Assembly: GCF_037113525.1 (NCBI RefSeq)
Contig: NZ_CP146963.1
Span: 1,054,001-1,118,000, forward strand
Source of the DNA: Butyrivibrio fibrisolvens
GTDB lineage: Bacteria > Bacillota > Clostridia > Lachnospirales > Lachnospiraceae
DNA: 64,000 nucleotides
Direction: 5' to 3'
Positions 25,238 to 34,096 of the stretch are shown here, in pieces. The notes beneath the pieces were generated by a model, which was given only the letters and a program-made list of their open reading frames with translations, was not told the origin of the DNA and searched no databases. Made by a program: the position numbers and the translations under genes. How positions within the stretch are numbered: the first letter of the stretch is position 1; each line of letters starts with the position of its first letter.

Positions 25238-27070
25238 TTAACCTACAGGATGCATCTCCGTATCAGACGGAAGCTTTGATCCAACATTATTCATTATCTC
25301 CATGACCCTGTATAGACCTGCATATATCTCGCCTCTCGTAATAGCACATCCGCCATCCGTGATCTTTTCTGTATCGAAATCAGAAGGTTCAATATAAACA
25401 GCTTCTGATGAAATTATGCCATCAGCTATAGCTTTGCGAAGGCACTCTGATAATCCAAGATCAGGCCGCTTTAATACTTCTTTTTCCATACCACGTTCAC
25501 AAAGACTTGCAAATTCAGCATAAGTAAGAGGGTCATCCGGTCTGAACAGATCATCAGGAGTAGTCATCTCATCGATAAGATTTTCCTGAATGCAGGTTTC
25601 TACGTAAGATGAATCCCATTCATATCTGCCAATATCTATATACCTTCCGTGATAAGGACGTCTTCCTTCAATCCTCAGTGCTTTAAAAAGAACCATAAGT
25701 ACCTGTGCCCTTGCCATTGTCTGATCAGGATGCAGGAACATGATGCATGGATCAAGAAGTCCACCCTTGAAAGCCTTAGTTATCATCTCATACTGAGGAG
25801 TACCCTCAATATCAACATAAGGAATATTGATATCAAAAATGCTTGCTTCTTCAGGCTCTTTTGGAAGTTCCTTGATATCCATATCAGGAGTAAACGGAAC
25901 AGGATCATCAGGATTTATAAAGTTACATAAAGGTTCGATCTTCTTGCTCCTGATCTCATCAGCAACCATAGTTGCTATCAAAGATGCTCCATAATCATTG
26001 GTGTGAGTCATATCTGTAAAATAGTCATATGCCTTGTCACCAAGTTCTGTCCATTTATTAAAAGTAAGAGTATGAAGATCGATGAAAGGAACATTGAGTT
26101 CCTCTGCAGCCTGCATAGCTGCAAGAGCATGTGTCTTCAAAAGAGAACATTTTTTGCCTGTCTCTTCGTCTGTAAATGGTATACGGCTTATAGGTGAGCA
26201 GATCACAGGATAAGCCCCGAATTCTCTGATCTTTTTGACATACCATCTTAAATTGTTGATATATCCGCCAAATGCTGTAAGATTACGGCGCTTCTGATCG
26301 TTATGACCGAACTGAAGCATGAAGATATCGCCTTTTCGGATGTACTTGGCAAGTATATCCCAGTGACCGTCATCTCTAAAACAATTGGTAGTAAGTCCCG
26401 AGTGAGCATAATTGCAGACTGAGATACTATCAAAGAACTGGGCAAAGATCTGTGCCCAACCGCCGCCACTTCCATAAGGATAATAAGGGCAAGGGGCATT
26501 TTGATCAGTAAGAGTAGAATCGCCTGCTACATAAAGAACAGGAGCAGAATCCTGCTCAATATCAATATGAGAAATACCTGCATTATGACCACAGATACTT
26601 ATATAAATTGCCTTCTCCATGCATGGAACGGAAGTAAGAGCCGGGATATAAGGAGTTACATTAACATAGAAAGTCCTTGAATATGTGCCACCTTCATGAA
26701 TGTGTATTCCGGAAGCAATAAGATTCCTTCTTCCGGCAAAAATGCGCATATCCCTGATATCACCTACATCAGCTGTAACTGTAAAGTTTATCTTGTAGGT
26801 ACCAAATGAAGGAACTGCCGCCTTGAAGATGATAACTTCTCTTCTGTGATTGGTAAAAAGGCCATCATCAGTAGCAGTGACAATATCGTCCCAGGGAGTT
26901 TTAAAAGATTTTCTCAGGTTCCAACCGCCCGCATATAATGAGCGTTCAGAAGCCGTATTGCCAATTGGAGTCCTCAGATCTACAAACCCATAACCTTTGG
27001 ACTTATCATAAAAAGATGTATCAGAAATTTTATTTTCTCCGGAACCAAAGCTGTAAGATGCAATTAACAC
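25238..27070 (-). CDS. CE12-type SGNH esterase with N-terminal beta domain and C-terminal SLH-like repeats
   Basis: About 610 residues. An N-terminal beta domain (1-165) resembles the module often preceding rhamnogalacturonan acetylesterases. The SGNH hydrolase (about 180-390) has GDSTL (catalytic Ser), FGHNDQK, and DMTHTNDYGA (catalytic Asp-x-x-His). This family removes acetyl groups from pectin rhamnogalacturonan. The C-terminal 180 residues contain SLH-like repeats (MARAQVLMVLFKAL, FRPDDPLTYAEFASL). There is no signal peptide, odd for an SLH-type protein. Start: the longest frame opens at 27091, but AAGGAGG lies inside it and points to GTG at 27068-27070, eight bases downstream, so GTG is preferred. 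Confidence 0.85.
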   Translation of the reverse strand: MLIASYSFGSGENKISDTSFYDKSKGYGFVDLRTPIGNTASERSLYAGGWNLRKSFKTPWDDIVTATDDGLFTNHRREVIIFKAAVPSFGTYKINFTVTADVGDIRDMRIFAGRRNLIASGIHIHEGGTYSRTFYVNVTPYIPALTSVPCMEKAIYISICGHNAGISHIDIEQDSAPVLYVAGDSTLTDQNAPCPYYPYGSGGGWAQIFAQFFDSISVCNYAHSGLTTNCFRDDGHWDILAKYIRKGDIFMLQFGHNDQKRRNLTAFGGYINNLRWYVKKIREFGAYPVICSPISRIPFTDEETGKKCSLLKTHALAAMQAAEELNVPFIDLHTLTFNKWTELGDKAYDYFTDMTHTNDYGASLIATMVADEIRSKKIEPLCNFINPDDPVPFTPDMDIKELPKEPEEASIFDINIPYVDIEGTPQYEMITKAFKGGLLDPCIMFLHPDQTMARAQVLMVLFKALRIEGRRPYHGRYIDIGRYEWDSSYVETCIQENLIDEMTTPDDLFRPDDPLTYAEFASLCERGMEKEVLKRPDLGLSECLRKAIADGIISSEAVYIEPSDFDTEKITDGGCAITRGEIYAGLYRVMEIMNNVGSKLPSDTEMHPVG

Positions 27071-27417
27071 AGGATTAACCTCCTTAGCCATAGATATGGT
27101 TTAAAAGATCAAATTAAAAGAATAACAAGGATCATATAGTATTTTTTTCGGACATAATAAAGTATTTATGAATACACAATTAATTCATTTCTATTATAAA
27201 AGAATAGACGGATTTATCCAATTTTTCAGATGTCAAAATGATGCATTATTGACCAAAAAAGAAGATAAATATACGAAATACATGATAAAAAGAACATCTG
27301 CACAATACAAAATTGTCGATTTTGAGAAAAAATGCTAATTGAATCATGGAAACTATACTGATAAAATAGGTTTACTATGCCTTTAATATTAGCATATGAG
27401 TGAGAAAGGAAATAAAA
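27071..27417. other. Divergent intergenic region
   Basis: AT-rich region between the minus-strand esterase and hypB. It holds the esterase's ribosome binding site and the hypB promoter (listed separately). I see no gene or strong hairpin. Confidence 0.6.
27339..27367 (+). promoter_or_regulatory. Promoter of the hypB-hypB-hypA operon
   Basis: TTGAAT at 27339-27344, exactly 17 bases, TAAAAT at 27362-27367. It stands about 50 bases before hypB with no other gene between. Confidence 0.65.
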
Positions 27418-28089
27418 ATGAGTGACAGATCATTTGAAATCTTAGAAACCAAAGAACGTGTAATAGCAGATAACGATGCAGAGGCAGCCAAAGTAAGAGA
27501 GCTTCTTAAAAAGCATAATATATTTCTTGTAAACCTGATGGCATCTCCCGGAGCCGGCAAGACAACAACCCTTGTTCGTACAATAAATGCACTTAAAGAT
27601 AAGTACCGCATAGGTGTAATGGAAGCTGATGTTGACAGCGATGTAGATGCAAGAACTGTAGCAGAAGCTGGCGCTAAAGTCATCCAGCTTCACACAGGCG
27701 GAAGCTGTCACATGGATGCAGACATGACAAGAAGAGGACTTGAAGGCCTCGGACTTGACGACGTTGACGTTGTATTTCTTGAAAACGTCGGTAATCTTGT
27801 ATGCCCTGCAGAATTTGACGTTGGTGCTAACAAGCGCGTAATGATATTAAGCGTACCTGAAGGCGATGATAAGCCACTTAAATACCCGCTTATGTTCACA
27901 GTAAGTGACTGTATGCTCATTGGTAAAATAGATGTAGCCCCGGTTTTTGATTTTGATTATGAAGCCTGCAAAGAGCGTGTGCTTAAGCTTAATCCAGATA
28001 TGAAGATAATCAAAGTTTCATCACTTAAAGGCGACGGCTTTGAAGAATGGATAGAGTGGCTCACTGAGCAGATCGAGATGAGCAGATAA
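27418..28089 (+). CDS. hypB: HypB-type GTPase, copy 1
   Basis: A 223-residue nickel-insertion GTPase of the SIMIBI class. Walker A is SPGAGKTT; MEADVDSDVDA is the switch; the G-domain metal site is GGSCHMD (Cys-His) with FLENVGNLVCPA (Cys). It lacks the His-rich N-terminal nickel-storage stretch of some HypB. HypB with HypA delivers Ni to the NiFe hydrogenase large subunit. ATG 27418 is used (AAAGGA upstream); an in-frame GTG at 27400 has no site. It is followed 64 bp later by a second, diverged hypB; no hydrogenase structural gene is in the window. Confidence 0.92.
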   Translation: MSDRSFEILETKERVIADNDAEAAKVRELLKKHNIFLVNLMASPGAGKTTTLVRTINALKDKYRIGVMEADVDSDVDARTVAEAGAKVIQLHTGGSCHMDADMTRRGLEGLGLDDVDVVFLENVGNLVCPAEFDVGANKRVMILSVPEGDDKPLKYPLMFTVSDCMLIGKIDVAPVFDFDYEACKERVLKLNPDMKIIKVSSLKGDGFEEWIEWLTEQIEMSR

Positions 28090-28153
28090 TATAGAACTAC
28101 TCAGATTATATTTATAAGTCACAACTTTAATACTCAGAAAAGGAGAGTATCAA

Positions 28154-28813
28154 ATGAAAACAATAGAACTTAACGCTTCAGTTACAGCGTCTAACGATAA
28201 AGATGCAGATGAAATCCGTATGGAGATGAAAAAGAAGGGAACACTTCTTGTAAACCTCATGTCATCCCCCGGATCAGGCAAGACAACTCTTTTGTCCAGA
28301 ATAATCAAAGACATGAAAGACGATAAAAAAATCGGTGTCATGGAAGCAGATATTGCCTCTGATGTTGACGCAATAAGAGTAGAAGAAGCAGGCGCAAGAA
28401 GCATTCAGGCCCACACCGACGGAATGTGCCACATGGACGCAGGCATGACAAGACGCGCCATGGAAGCCATGGGAACAGAAGAGCTTGACCTTATATTCCT
28501 TGAAAATGTCGGTAACCTCATCTGCCCTGCAGAATTCGATACAGGTGCCGGCGCCAATATCATGATATTAAGCGTACCTGAAGGCGATGATAAGCCTTTA
28601 AAGTACCCTCTTATGTTTGAAAAAAGTGATGCACTCGTAATCACCAAAATGGATACCAAAGACTATTTTGACTTTGATCTTGAAAAGTGCAAGGAACGAG
28701 TTAAGCGCCTTAACGAGAATATCAAGATATTCCCTGTTTCAGCCAAGACAGGAGAAGGAATGAATGAACTTGAAGACTGGCTTAGAAGCCAGGTTTCACA
28801 ATGGAAGGTATAA
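28154..28813 (+). CDS. hypB: HypB-type GTPase, copy 2
   Basis: 219 residues, clearly homologous to the previous gene along its whole length (SPGSGKTT, MEADIASDVDA, GMCHMDAGMTRRAM, FLENVGNLICPA) but well diverged, with its own AAGGAGA site. The Cys-His and Cys metal ligands are kept. Two tandem HypB proteins could work as a heterodimer or serve different nickel enzymes. hypA follows 16 bp later. Confidence 0.92.
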   Translation: MKTIELNASVTASNDKDADEIRMEMKKKGTLLVNLMSSPGSGKTTLLSRIIKDMKDDKKIGVMEADIASDVDAIRVEEAGARSIQAHTDGMCHMDAGMTRRAMEAMGTEELDLIFLENVGNLICPAEFDTGAGANIMILSVPEGDDKPLKYPLMFEKSDALVITKMDTKDYFDFDLEKCKERVKRLNENIKIFPVSAKTGEGMNELEDWLRSQVSQWKV

Positions 28814-28829
28814 AGGATTATAAAGGATT

Positions 28830-29186
28830 ATGCACGAAATGGGAATTGTTACTCATCTTGCTAAAACACTGGATGAGACAGCAAAAGAAAATGGACTTTC
28901 AAAGATTGGATCTGTAACCCTTCAGGTTGGAGAAGTATCAGGAATAATGACAGATCTTTTTGAGGATTGCTGGGATTATTTCAAAGTACGCTATCCAGTT
29001 ATCAAGGATTCAAAGCTTAAACTTGAGACGATGCCAGCAGTTACCTGGTGTGACTCTTGCAAAAAAGAATATGAGACTGTCAGATACGGAAGACATTGCC
29101 CTTATTGTAATAGCGATCAGACCTGGCTTTTACGCGGAAATGAATGTATTATAAAAGAAATTGAAGCCGAGGGCGGTGCAGACTGA
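28830..29186 (+). CDS. hypA: Hydrogenase maturation nickel metallochaperone HypA
   Basis: 118 residues. It begins MHEM, with the Met-His-Glu Ni site at the N-terminus, and carries a zinc site built from CDSCKKE and CPYCN (two CxxC pairs, about residues 70-95). HypA binds Ni and HypB and hands Ni to the NiFe hydrogenase large subunit. It is the third gene of the hyp cluster. No hydrogenase or hypCDEF in the window. Confidence 0.95.
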   Translation: MHEMGIVTHLAKTLDETAKENGLSKIGSVTLQVGEVSGIMTDLFEDCWDYFKVRYPVIKDSKLKLETMPAVTWCDSCKKEYETVRYGRHCPYCNSDQTWLLRGNECIIKEIEAEGGAD

Positions 29187-29272
29187 TATTTCATGCAGTT
29201 TATAAAATCGTATCAATCTGATATACTCTCTGAGCTTAATTGTAATAACTTACTTAGAATTGGAGAATGTAA

Positions 29273-29725
29273 ATGCGTTTTGTAATACAGGTAGTATCAG
29301 AATCACAGGTTACTGTTGACGGAGAAGTTAAAGGTAAGATTGGCAAAGGCTTTATGGTCCTTATCGGAATAGGCCATGATGATACCAAAGAAATTGCTGA
29401 TGTTATGGTCAAGAAGATGCTTGGACTTCGCATATTTGCTGATGAAAATGGAAAGACCAACCTTTCCCTTGATAAAGTAGACGGACAGCTCCTTCTCATC
29501 TCTCAGTTCACATTGTATGCAGACTGCAGACACGGCAACCGACCGGGATTTACTGATGCCGCAGGCCCTGAACTTGCTAATGATCTTTACGAATATATAA
29601 TCGCAAAATGTAAAGAGCAGGTTCCTGTTGTAGAAAAAGGCGTATTTGGTGCCGACATGAAGGTAAGCCTTACCAACGACGGCCCATTTACAATAGTGCT
29701 TGATTCCAAGGATTTGATTAAATAA
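29273..29725 (+). CDS. dtd: D-aminoacyl-tRNA deacylase
   Basis: A 150-residue cytosolic proofreading enzyme that hydrolyses D-aminoacyl-tRNAs (and Gly-tRNA-Ala). It has the family core SQFTLYAD (catalytic Thr region), RPGFTDAA and the C-terminal NDGPFT (the NxGP box), at the usual length. GGAG lies a few bases before ATG. Confidence 0.96.
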   Translation: MRFVIQVVSESQVTVDGEVKGKIGKGFMVLIGIGHDDTKEIADVMVKKMLGLRIFADENGKTNLSLDKVDGQLLLISQFTLYADCRHGNRPGFTDAAGPELANDLYEYIIAKCKEQVPVVEKGVFGADMKVSLTNDGPFTIVLDSKDLIK

Positions 29726-29743
29726 ACTAGTACACTATATCAG

Positions 29744-29870
29744 ACCATTAGTCACTCCTTTCAGTCGTGACATGAGGTTGGGAGTTAATCTATGATTAAC
29801 TCTGAGAAGTGGTGAGACAAGCTCAACCACTTCAACCATTAGTCACTCCTTTCAGTCGTGACATGAGGTT
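29744..29870 (+). repeat. Two 36-bp direct repeats with a structured spacer, leader of acyP
   Basis: The same 36 bp (opening ACCATTAGTCACTCC and ending CATGAGGTT) occurs at 29744-29779 and 29835-29870. Each contains GTCAC and GTGAC arms. The 55-bp spacer holds two hairpins, GAGTTAATC-TAT-GATTAACTC and GAAGTGGT with ACCACTTC, and a possible 7-codon frame (ATG 29791, MINSEKW). The GAGG of the second copy serves as Shine-Dalgarno of acyP. Confidence 0.88.
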
Positions 29871-29873
29871 AAT

Positions 29874-30140
29874 ATGATCAGACAAGCAATGACTTTTTAC
29901 GGTGACGTTCAGGGCGTAGGATTTCGCTACACCGCATATCATATAGCTAACAGCCTTGGCCTTACAGGCTACGTTCACAATGAATGGGACGGCTCAGTTA
30001 CAGCGCAGGTTCAGGGTGAAAGAGAAGAGATAGATCTTTTCCTTGCGCAGATTGGCCGCGGAAGATATATAAACATCGAACGTATCGAGCAAAAAAACAT
30101 TCCGCTGGATGAAGATGAACGCACCTTCAGAATAGAATGA
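29874..30140 (+). CDS. acyP: Acylphosphatase
   Basis: 88 residues, the usual length. It hydrolyses acyl phosphates in the cytosol. The catalytic Arg18 (VQGVGFR) and Asn36 (GYVHNEWDGSV) are in place. ATG 29874 has GAGG seven or so bases upstream, supplied by the end of the second 36-bp repeat. Confidence 0.95.
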   Translation: MIRQAMTFYGDVQGVGFRYTAYHIANSLGLTGYVHNEWDGSVTAQVQGEREEIDLFLAQIGRGRYINIERIEQKNIPLDEDERTFRIE

Positions 30141-30205
30141 CATTAAATCAGCTGATAATCTGTTAATTTCAGCATAGTAATGATATTAAAACCGCTGATA
30201 ATCAG

Positions 30206-31069
30206 ATGATTTTGCACCAACTAGAACTTTATTACTCAGAAATGGTAACTAATATGGACAAAAACGAACTAGACAATAATAAACTTCCGGCGCTTTCCAA
30301 AAGACTGCAAACTGTAGCAGATATGGTAGAACCGGGAAGTAAAGTAGCTGATGTAGGGACAGATCATGGATTTGTCCCTATTTATCTTGCAAAAGCCGGC
30401 CTTGCATCACATGCAATAGCCATGGATGTTAGAAAAGGCCCACTTGAAAGAGCAACCCAGCACGTCAAAGAATACAAGCTCGAAGACGTAATAGAAACAA
30501 GACTTTCTGACGGCCTTGAAAAGCTCTTAGAAGGCGAAGCAGATACTATGATCTGCGCAGGAATGGGTGGACCTCTTATGCAGAAGATCTTAGAAAATAA
30601 AGATCCCAGGTCCGTAAAGCTCAAAACACTTATACTTGAGCCTCAGTCTGAACTAATGCAGTTCCGTATCTTTTTAAGAGAAAAAGGCTATGAGATAGTA
30701 CAGGAAGAATTCCTTCTTGAAGACGGAAAATATTATCCGGTCATCAAGACATGTGTGAATGATGAGATATTTTCAGAAAATCTTCCCAGGGTATATCTTA
30801 ATGCCATAGATAAACTTAAACAGATTCTCGATTCCAAGAAAGAAAACTACACAGACTTTCAGCTCCTTCGTATATGCGACCGCTTTGGCCCATGCATATT
30901 AACGTCTCCAAACGCGGATTTTAAGAGCTTTCTTGTGCATGAAAAAGCAGTCTGTGATACAATTTTAGGTAAGATATCAGATGTTAAAGATTCGCATATA
31001 AAGCGAGCAGAACAGATATCTTTAGAACGATCCGATATAAATATCGCACTTCATCTTTTTGATTTATAA
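30206..31069 (+). CDS. trmK: tRNA (adenine(22)-N1)-methyltransferase TrmK
   Basis: A SAM-dependent methyltransferase making m1A22 in tRNA. The core begins LSKRLQTVADMV, with motif I VADVGTDHGFVPIYL, then DVRKGPLERA and ICAGMGGPLM, all typical of TrmK. The C-terminal helical part follows. The start is uncertain: ATG 30206, 30242 and 30254 are all in frame and none has a Shine-Dalgarno; TrmK proteins usually begin near the LSKRL segment, which favours a shorter product. A Nif3-like gene follows, the common Firmicutes pairing. Confidence 0.92.
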   Translation: MILHQLELYYSEMVTNMDKNELDNNKLPALSKRLQTVADMVEPGSKVADVGTDHGFVPIYLAKAGLASHAIAMDVRKGPLERATQHVKEYKLEDVIETRLSDGLEKLLEGEADTMICAGMGGPLMQKILENKDPRSVKLKTLILEPQSELMQFRIFLREKGYEIVQEEFLLEDGKYYPVIKTCVNDEIFSENLPRVYLNAIDKLKQILDSKKENYTDFQLLRICDRFGPCILTSPNADFKSFLVHEKAVCDTILGKISDVKDSHIKRAEQISLERSDINIALHLFDL

Positions 31070-31109
31070 GACCGGCAGTAATTAAAATGGTCGATTAGGG
31101 GGGAGAAAA

Positions 31110-31892
31110 ATGCAGTGTCGCGACATTATTGAACACCTTGAACAGCTATCACCTGTATCATTTGCGGAGGAATGGGATAACGTTGGACTCTTGGCAGGAC
31201 GATCAGAAAAAGAAGTCCAAAGAATCTTTATAGCTCTTGATGCTACAGATGACATAGTCGATGAAGCAGTAAGAGTTGATGCAGATATGCTTCTTACGCA
31301 TCACCCTCTTATCTTCAAGGGAATTAAAAATGTCAGTGACAGCGATTTTATAGGTAGAAGAATCCTGCGACTCCTTCGCTATGATATCAGTTATTATGCG
31401 ATGCATACCAACTTTGACGTAATGGGAATGGCGGATGCGGCAGCAGATGAAATGAAACTTGAGCACAGGGAAGTTCTTGACGTAACCTATGAAGACGATC
31501 TTTCAAGAGAAGGCATCGGAAGAATAGGAGACCTCCCTCAGAAGATCAGCCTTATAGAATGTGCCCGCTATGTCAAAGAGTGCTTCCATATTGGCAACGT
31601 ACGAATGTACGGCGATTCCAACAGGAAGATACGAAGAGTTGCCATTTGCCCCGGCTCAGGATCCGATGTGATCCAAAATGCTATAAACAAAAAAGTTGAC
31701 GTACTGATCACAGGTGACATTGGCCACCATGACGGAATTGATGCTGTGGCATGCGGCCTTCCAATAATAGATGCAAGTCATTATGGACTTGAAAAGATAT
31801 TTATTCCCTATATGAGAGACTTTTTACACAGGGAACTTCCCGAACTGGAAGTAATGTGCGCAGAGTATAAGCCGCCATATCAGGATATATGA
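31110..31892 (+). CDS. Nif3-like dinuclear metal-centre protein (DUF34)
   Basis: A 260-residue member of the Nif3/YqfO family. EEWDNVGLLAG near the N-terminus and LLTHHPLIFKG (metal-binding His pair) are diagnostic; ITGDIGHHDG later gives further ligands. It lacks the long PII-like insertion of Bacillus YqfO, so it is the short form. Biochemical role unsettled. GGGGGGAG precedes ATG. It follows trmK by 40 bp. Confidence 0.93.
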   Translation: MQCRDIIEHLEQLSPVSFAEEWDNVGLLAGRSEKEVQRIFIALDATDDIVDEAVRVDADMLLTHHPLIFKGIKNVSDSDFIGRRILRLLRYDISYYAMHTNFDVMGMADAAADEMKLEHREVLDVTYEDDLSREGIGRIGDLPQKISLIECARYVKECFHIGNVRMYGDSNRKIRRVAICPGSGSDVIQNAINKKVDVLITGDIGHHDGIDAVACGLPIIDASHYGLEKIFIPYMRDFLHRELPELEVMCAEYKPPYQDI

Positions 31893-31962
31893 TGTTTTAC
31901 GGATCAAGAATATAAAACAGCATAAGTAGAGCTGTCTAATATCCAGTAAGGAGGTATAAATT

Positions 31963-33621
31963 ATGCCTACACTAGTTGTTCAGGGTGAGAGAAAAGAGTA
32001 TGCGAAAGGAATAACTTTTGAAGAAATAGCAAAAGAATATCAGGTTCGCTTTACTAATCGCATAGGACTGGTTATTTTTAACGGAAAGATCCGTGAGCTC
32101 TTCAAAAAAGTTGAGTCTGACGGCGTTCTTTCTTTTGTAACAATGGATGACAGCATAGGTCACAAGACCTATGGAAGAACAGCTACAATGATGCTCATTA
32201 AAGCTGCTCATGACGTGAATCCAAACGTTCGTACTAAAGTTGAATTTACAATCGGATACGGATATTACTGCACATTCAAGAATCAGGATCAGGAGATCGA
32301 GAATGTCAGTGAAGATTTTGTAAAAAAAGTTCAGGCACGCATGGAAGAGATGCGCGATGAGGCACTTCCTATAACCAAGAAGACCTATCCCATCGATGAT
32401 GCCATAGAGATATTCAGCAAACAAGGAATGACCGATAAAGTTAACCTTTTCAAATACCGCAGAGCCAGCGAGATCAACGTATATCGCATGGACGGATTCT
32501 GCGATTATTTCTACGGTTACATGCTTCCAAACACTTCTTATGTAGAATATTTCAAGGTTCAGAAGTATCATGCAGGTGTCCTGCTTGTACTTCCTCCTGC
32601 ATCAAGCCCTAACGAGATCAGAACCTTTGATCCTAGAGAAAAAGTCTTCGAACAGATGATCCTTTCAAGTAACTGGGGTCACATGATGGGAATAGAGAAT
32701 GTTGGAGACCTCAATAATGTAATATGCTCAGGTAAGTTAAGCGACCTTATCCTCGTTCAGGAAGCTCTCCAGGAGCACCGCATTGGTAAGATCGCAGAGA
32801 ATATCTATGCTTCTCCTCGTGTTAAGTTCGTCATGATCGCTGGACCAAGCTCATCCGGCAAGACCAGCTTTTCACACAGACTTGCTATACAGCTTCGCAC
32901 ACATGGACTCGTGCCACATCAGATATCGCTCGATAACTACTTCAAAAACCGCGAGGAAACTCCCCGCGATGAAGATGGTAACTACGACTTTGAATGTTTA
33001 GGTGCCATGGATATCGAGCAGTTCAATACTGACATGACCAAGCTCCTTAACGGAGAAGAAGTTGATCTTCCTGTATTTAACTTTATTACAGGCAAACGTG
33101 AGTATCCGGGATCACCGCTTAAACTTGGCGAAGATGACATCCTCGTCATCGAAGGAATACACGGCCTTAATGAAAAAATGAGCTATGCTCTTCCTAAAGA
33201 AAGTAAATATAAGATATACGTAAGCTCACTTACAACTCTTAACGTAGACGCGCACAATCGTATATCCACAACTGATGCAAGACTCATAAGACGTATGGTC
33301 CGCGATGCAAGAACAAGAGGCGCATCCGGCAAACGTACCATATCAATGTGGCCTTCTGTAAGAAGAGGAGAGGAAAGAAATATCTTCCCATTCCAGGAAA
33401 GTGCAGATGAAATGTTCAACTCAGCTCAGATTTATGAGCTTGCAGTTCTTAAGAACCAGGCAGAACCACTTCTTTTCTCTATAACCAAAGATGATCCTGA
33501 GTATTATGAAGCAAAGAGACTTCTTAAATTCCTGGATTACTTTATAGGAATCGACTCAACAGAACTTCCGCATAATTCAATCGTCAGGGAGTTTGTTGGT
33601 GGTAGCATCTTTAACGTATAA
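31963..33621 (+). CDS. Nucleoside (uridine-type) kinase with TGS and ThrRS-like N-terminal domains
   Basis: 552 residues. An N-terminal TGS-like domain (1-60) and a threonyl-tRNA-synthetase editing-like domain (about 65-200) precede a P-loop kinase of the uridine kinase family (from about 285; GPSSSGKTSFSHRL is Walker A, SLDNYFKNR and VIEGIHGLN follow). This fused architecture is common in Clostridia. The kinase half should phosphorylate a nucleoside; the role of the tRNA-synthetase-like half is unknown. GGAGG sets ATG 31963. Confidence 0.9.
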   Translation: MPTLVVQGERKEYAKGITFEEIAKEYQVRFTNRIGLVIFNGKIRELFKKVESDGVLSFVTMDDSIGHKTYGRTATMMLIKAAHDVNPNVRTKVEFTIGYGYYCTFKNQDQEIENVSEDFVKKVQARMEEMRDEALPITKKTYPIDDAIEIFSKQGMTDKVNLFKYRRASEINVYRMDGFCDYFYGYMLPNTSYVEYFKVQKYHAGVLLVLPPASSPNEIRTFDPREKVFEQMILSSNWGHMMGIENVGDLNNVICSGKLSDLILVQEALQEHRIGKIAENIYASPRVKFVMIAGPSSSGKTSFSHRLAIQLRTHGLVPHQISLDNYFKNREETPRDEDGNYDFECLGAMDIEQFNTDMTKLLNGEEVDLPVFNFITGKREYPGSPLKLGEDDILVIEGIHGLNEKMSYALPKESKYKIYVSSLTTLNVDAHNRISTTDARLIRRMVRDARTRGASGKRTISMWPSVRRGEERNIFPFQESADEMFNSAQIYELAVLKNQAEPLLFSITKDDPEYYEAKRLLKFLDYFIGIDSTELPHNSIVREFVGGSIFNV

Positions 33622-33702
33622 TAACGTTTGGCAGATAGTGTATTCACAACATATCTTAATAGATTTTTGTCAAAATGACATTAAGCCTTACATTATAATA
33701 TC

Positions 33703-33732
33703 TTGACAAATTTGCAACCTAAGGCGTAAATT
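33703..33732 (+). promoter_or_regulatory. Promoter of rnpB
   Basis: TTGACA at 33703-33708, an 18-base spacer, TAAATT at 33727-33732. The expected start near 33740 agrees with the first base of the P1 stem of RNase P RNA. Confidence 0.8.
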
Positions 33733-33740
33733 AAATATCT

Positions 33741-34083
33741 GAGCAGGCCAGATGATCGCGGCTGCAATACCCGAAAGGGTGCAGGTGAGGAAAGTCCGGG
33801 CTTCACAGGGCAGGATACCGGATAACGTCCGGCGGAGGTGACTCCCGGGATAGTGCAACAGAGATATACCGCCAACTTTTGTTGGTAAGGGTGGAAAGGC
33901 AGTGTAAGAGACTACCGTGCGGGTGGTAACATCCGTAGCCATGTAAACCCTATCCGAAGCAAGACCGAATAGAAAGCTATGGGCCGGCCCGGTCCGCTTT
34001 CAGGTGGGTCGCTTGAAACGTTTGGTAACAGGCGTTCTAGATAGATGATCATCCTAGACATAACCCGGCTTACAGGCCTGCTC
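33741..34083 (+). ncRNA. rnpB: RNase P RNA
   Basis: Catalytic RNA that matures the 5' ends of tRNAs. The ends pair as helix P1 (GAGCAGGCC at 33741-33749 with GGCCTGCTC at 34075-34083). Conserved blocks GAGGAAAGTCCGGGC near the 5' end and TAACCCGGCTTA near the 3' end are present, with the total length expected of a bacterial RNase P RNA. Own promoter upstream; no clear T-run hairpin before the next gene. Confidence 0.96.
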
Positions 34084-34096
34084 TTCTAAAAAAAAT

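Noticed and set aside
29744..29870. CRISPR array suggested by 36-bp repeats
   Set aside because: Only two copies, a 55-bp spacer that is itself a pair of hairpins, no cas genes, and the second copy is used as an acyP ribosome binding site.
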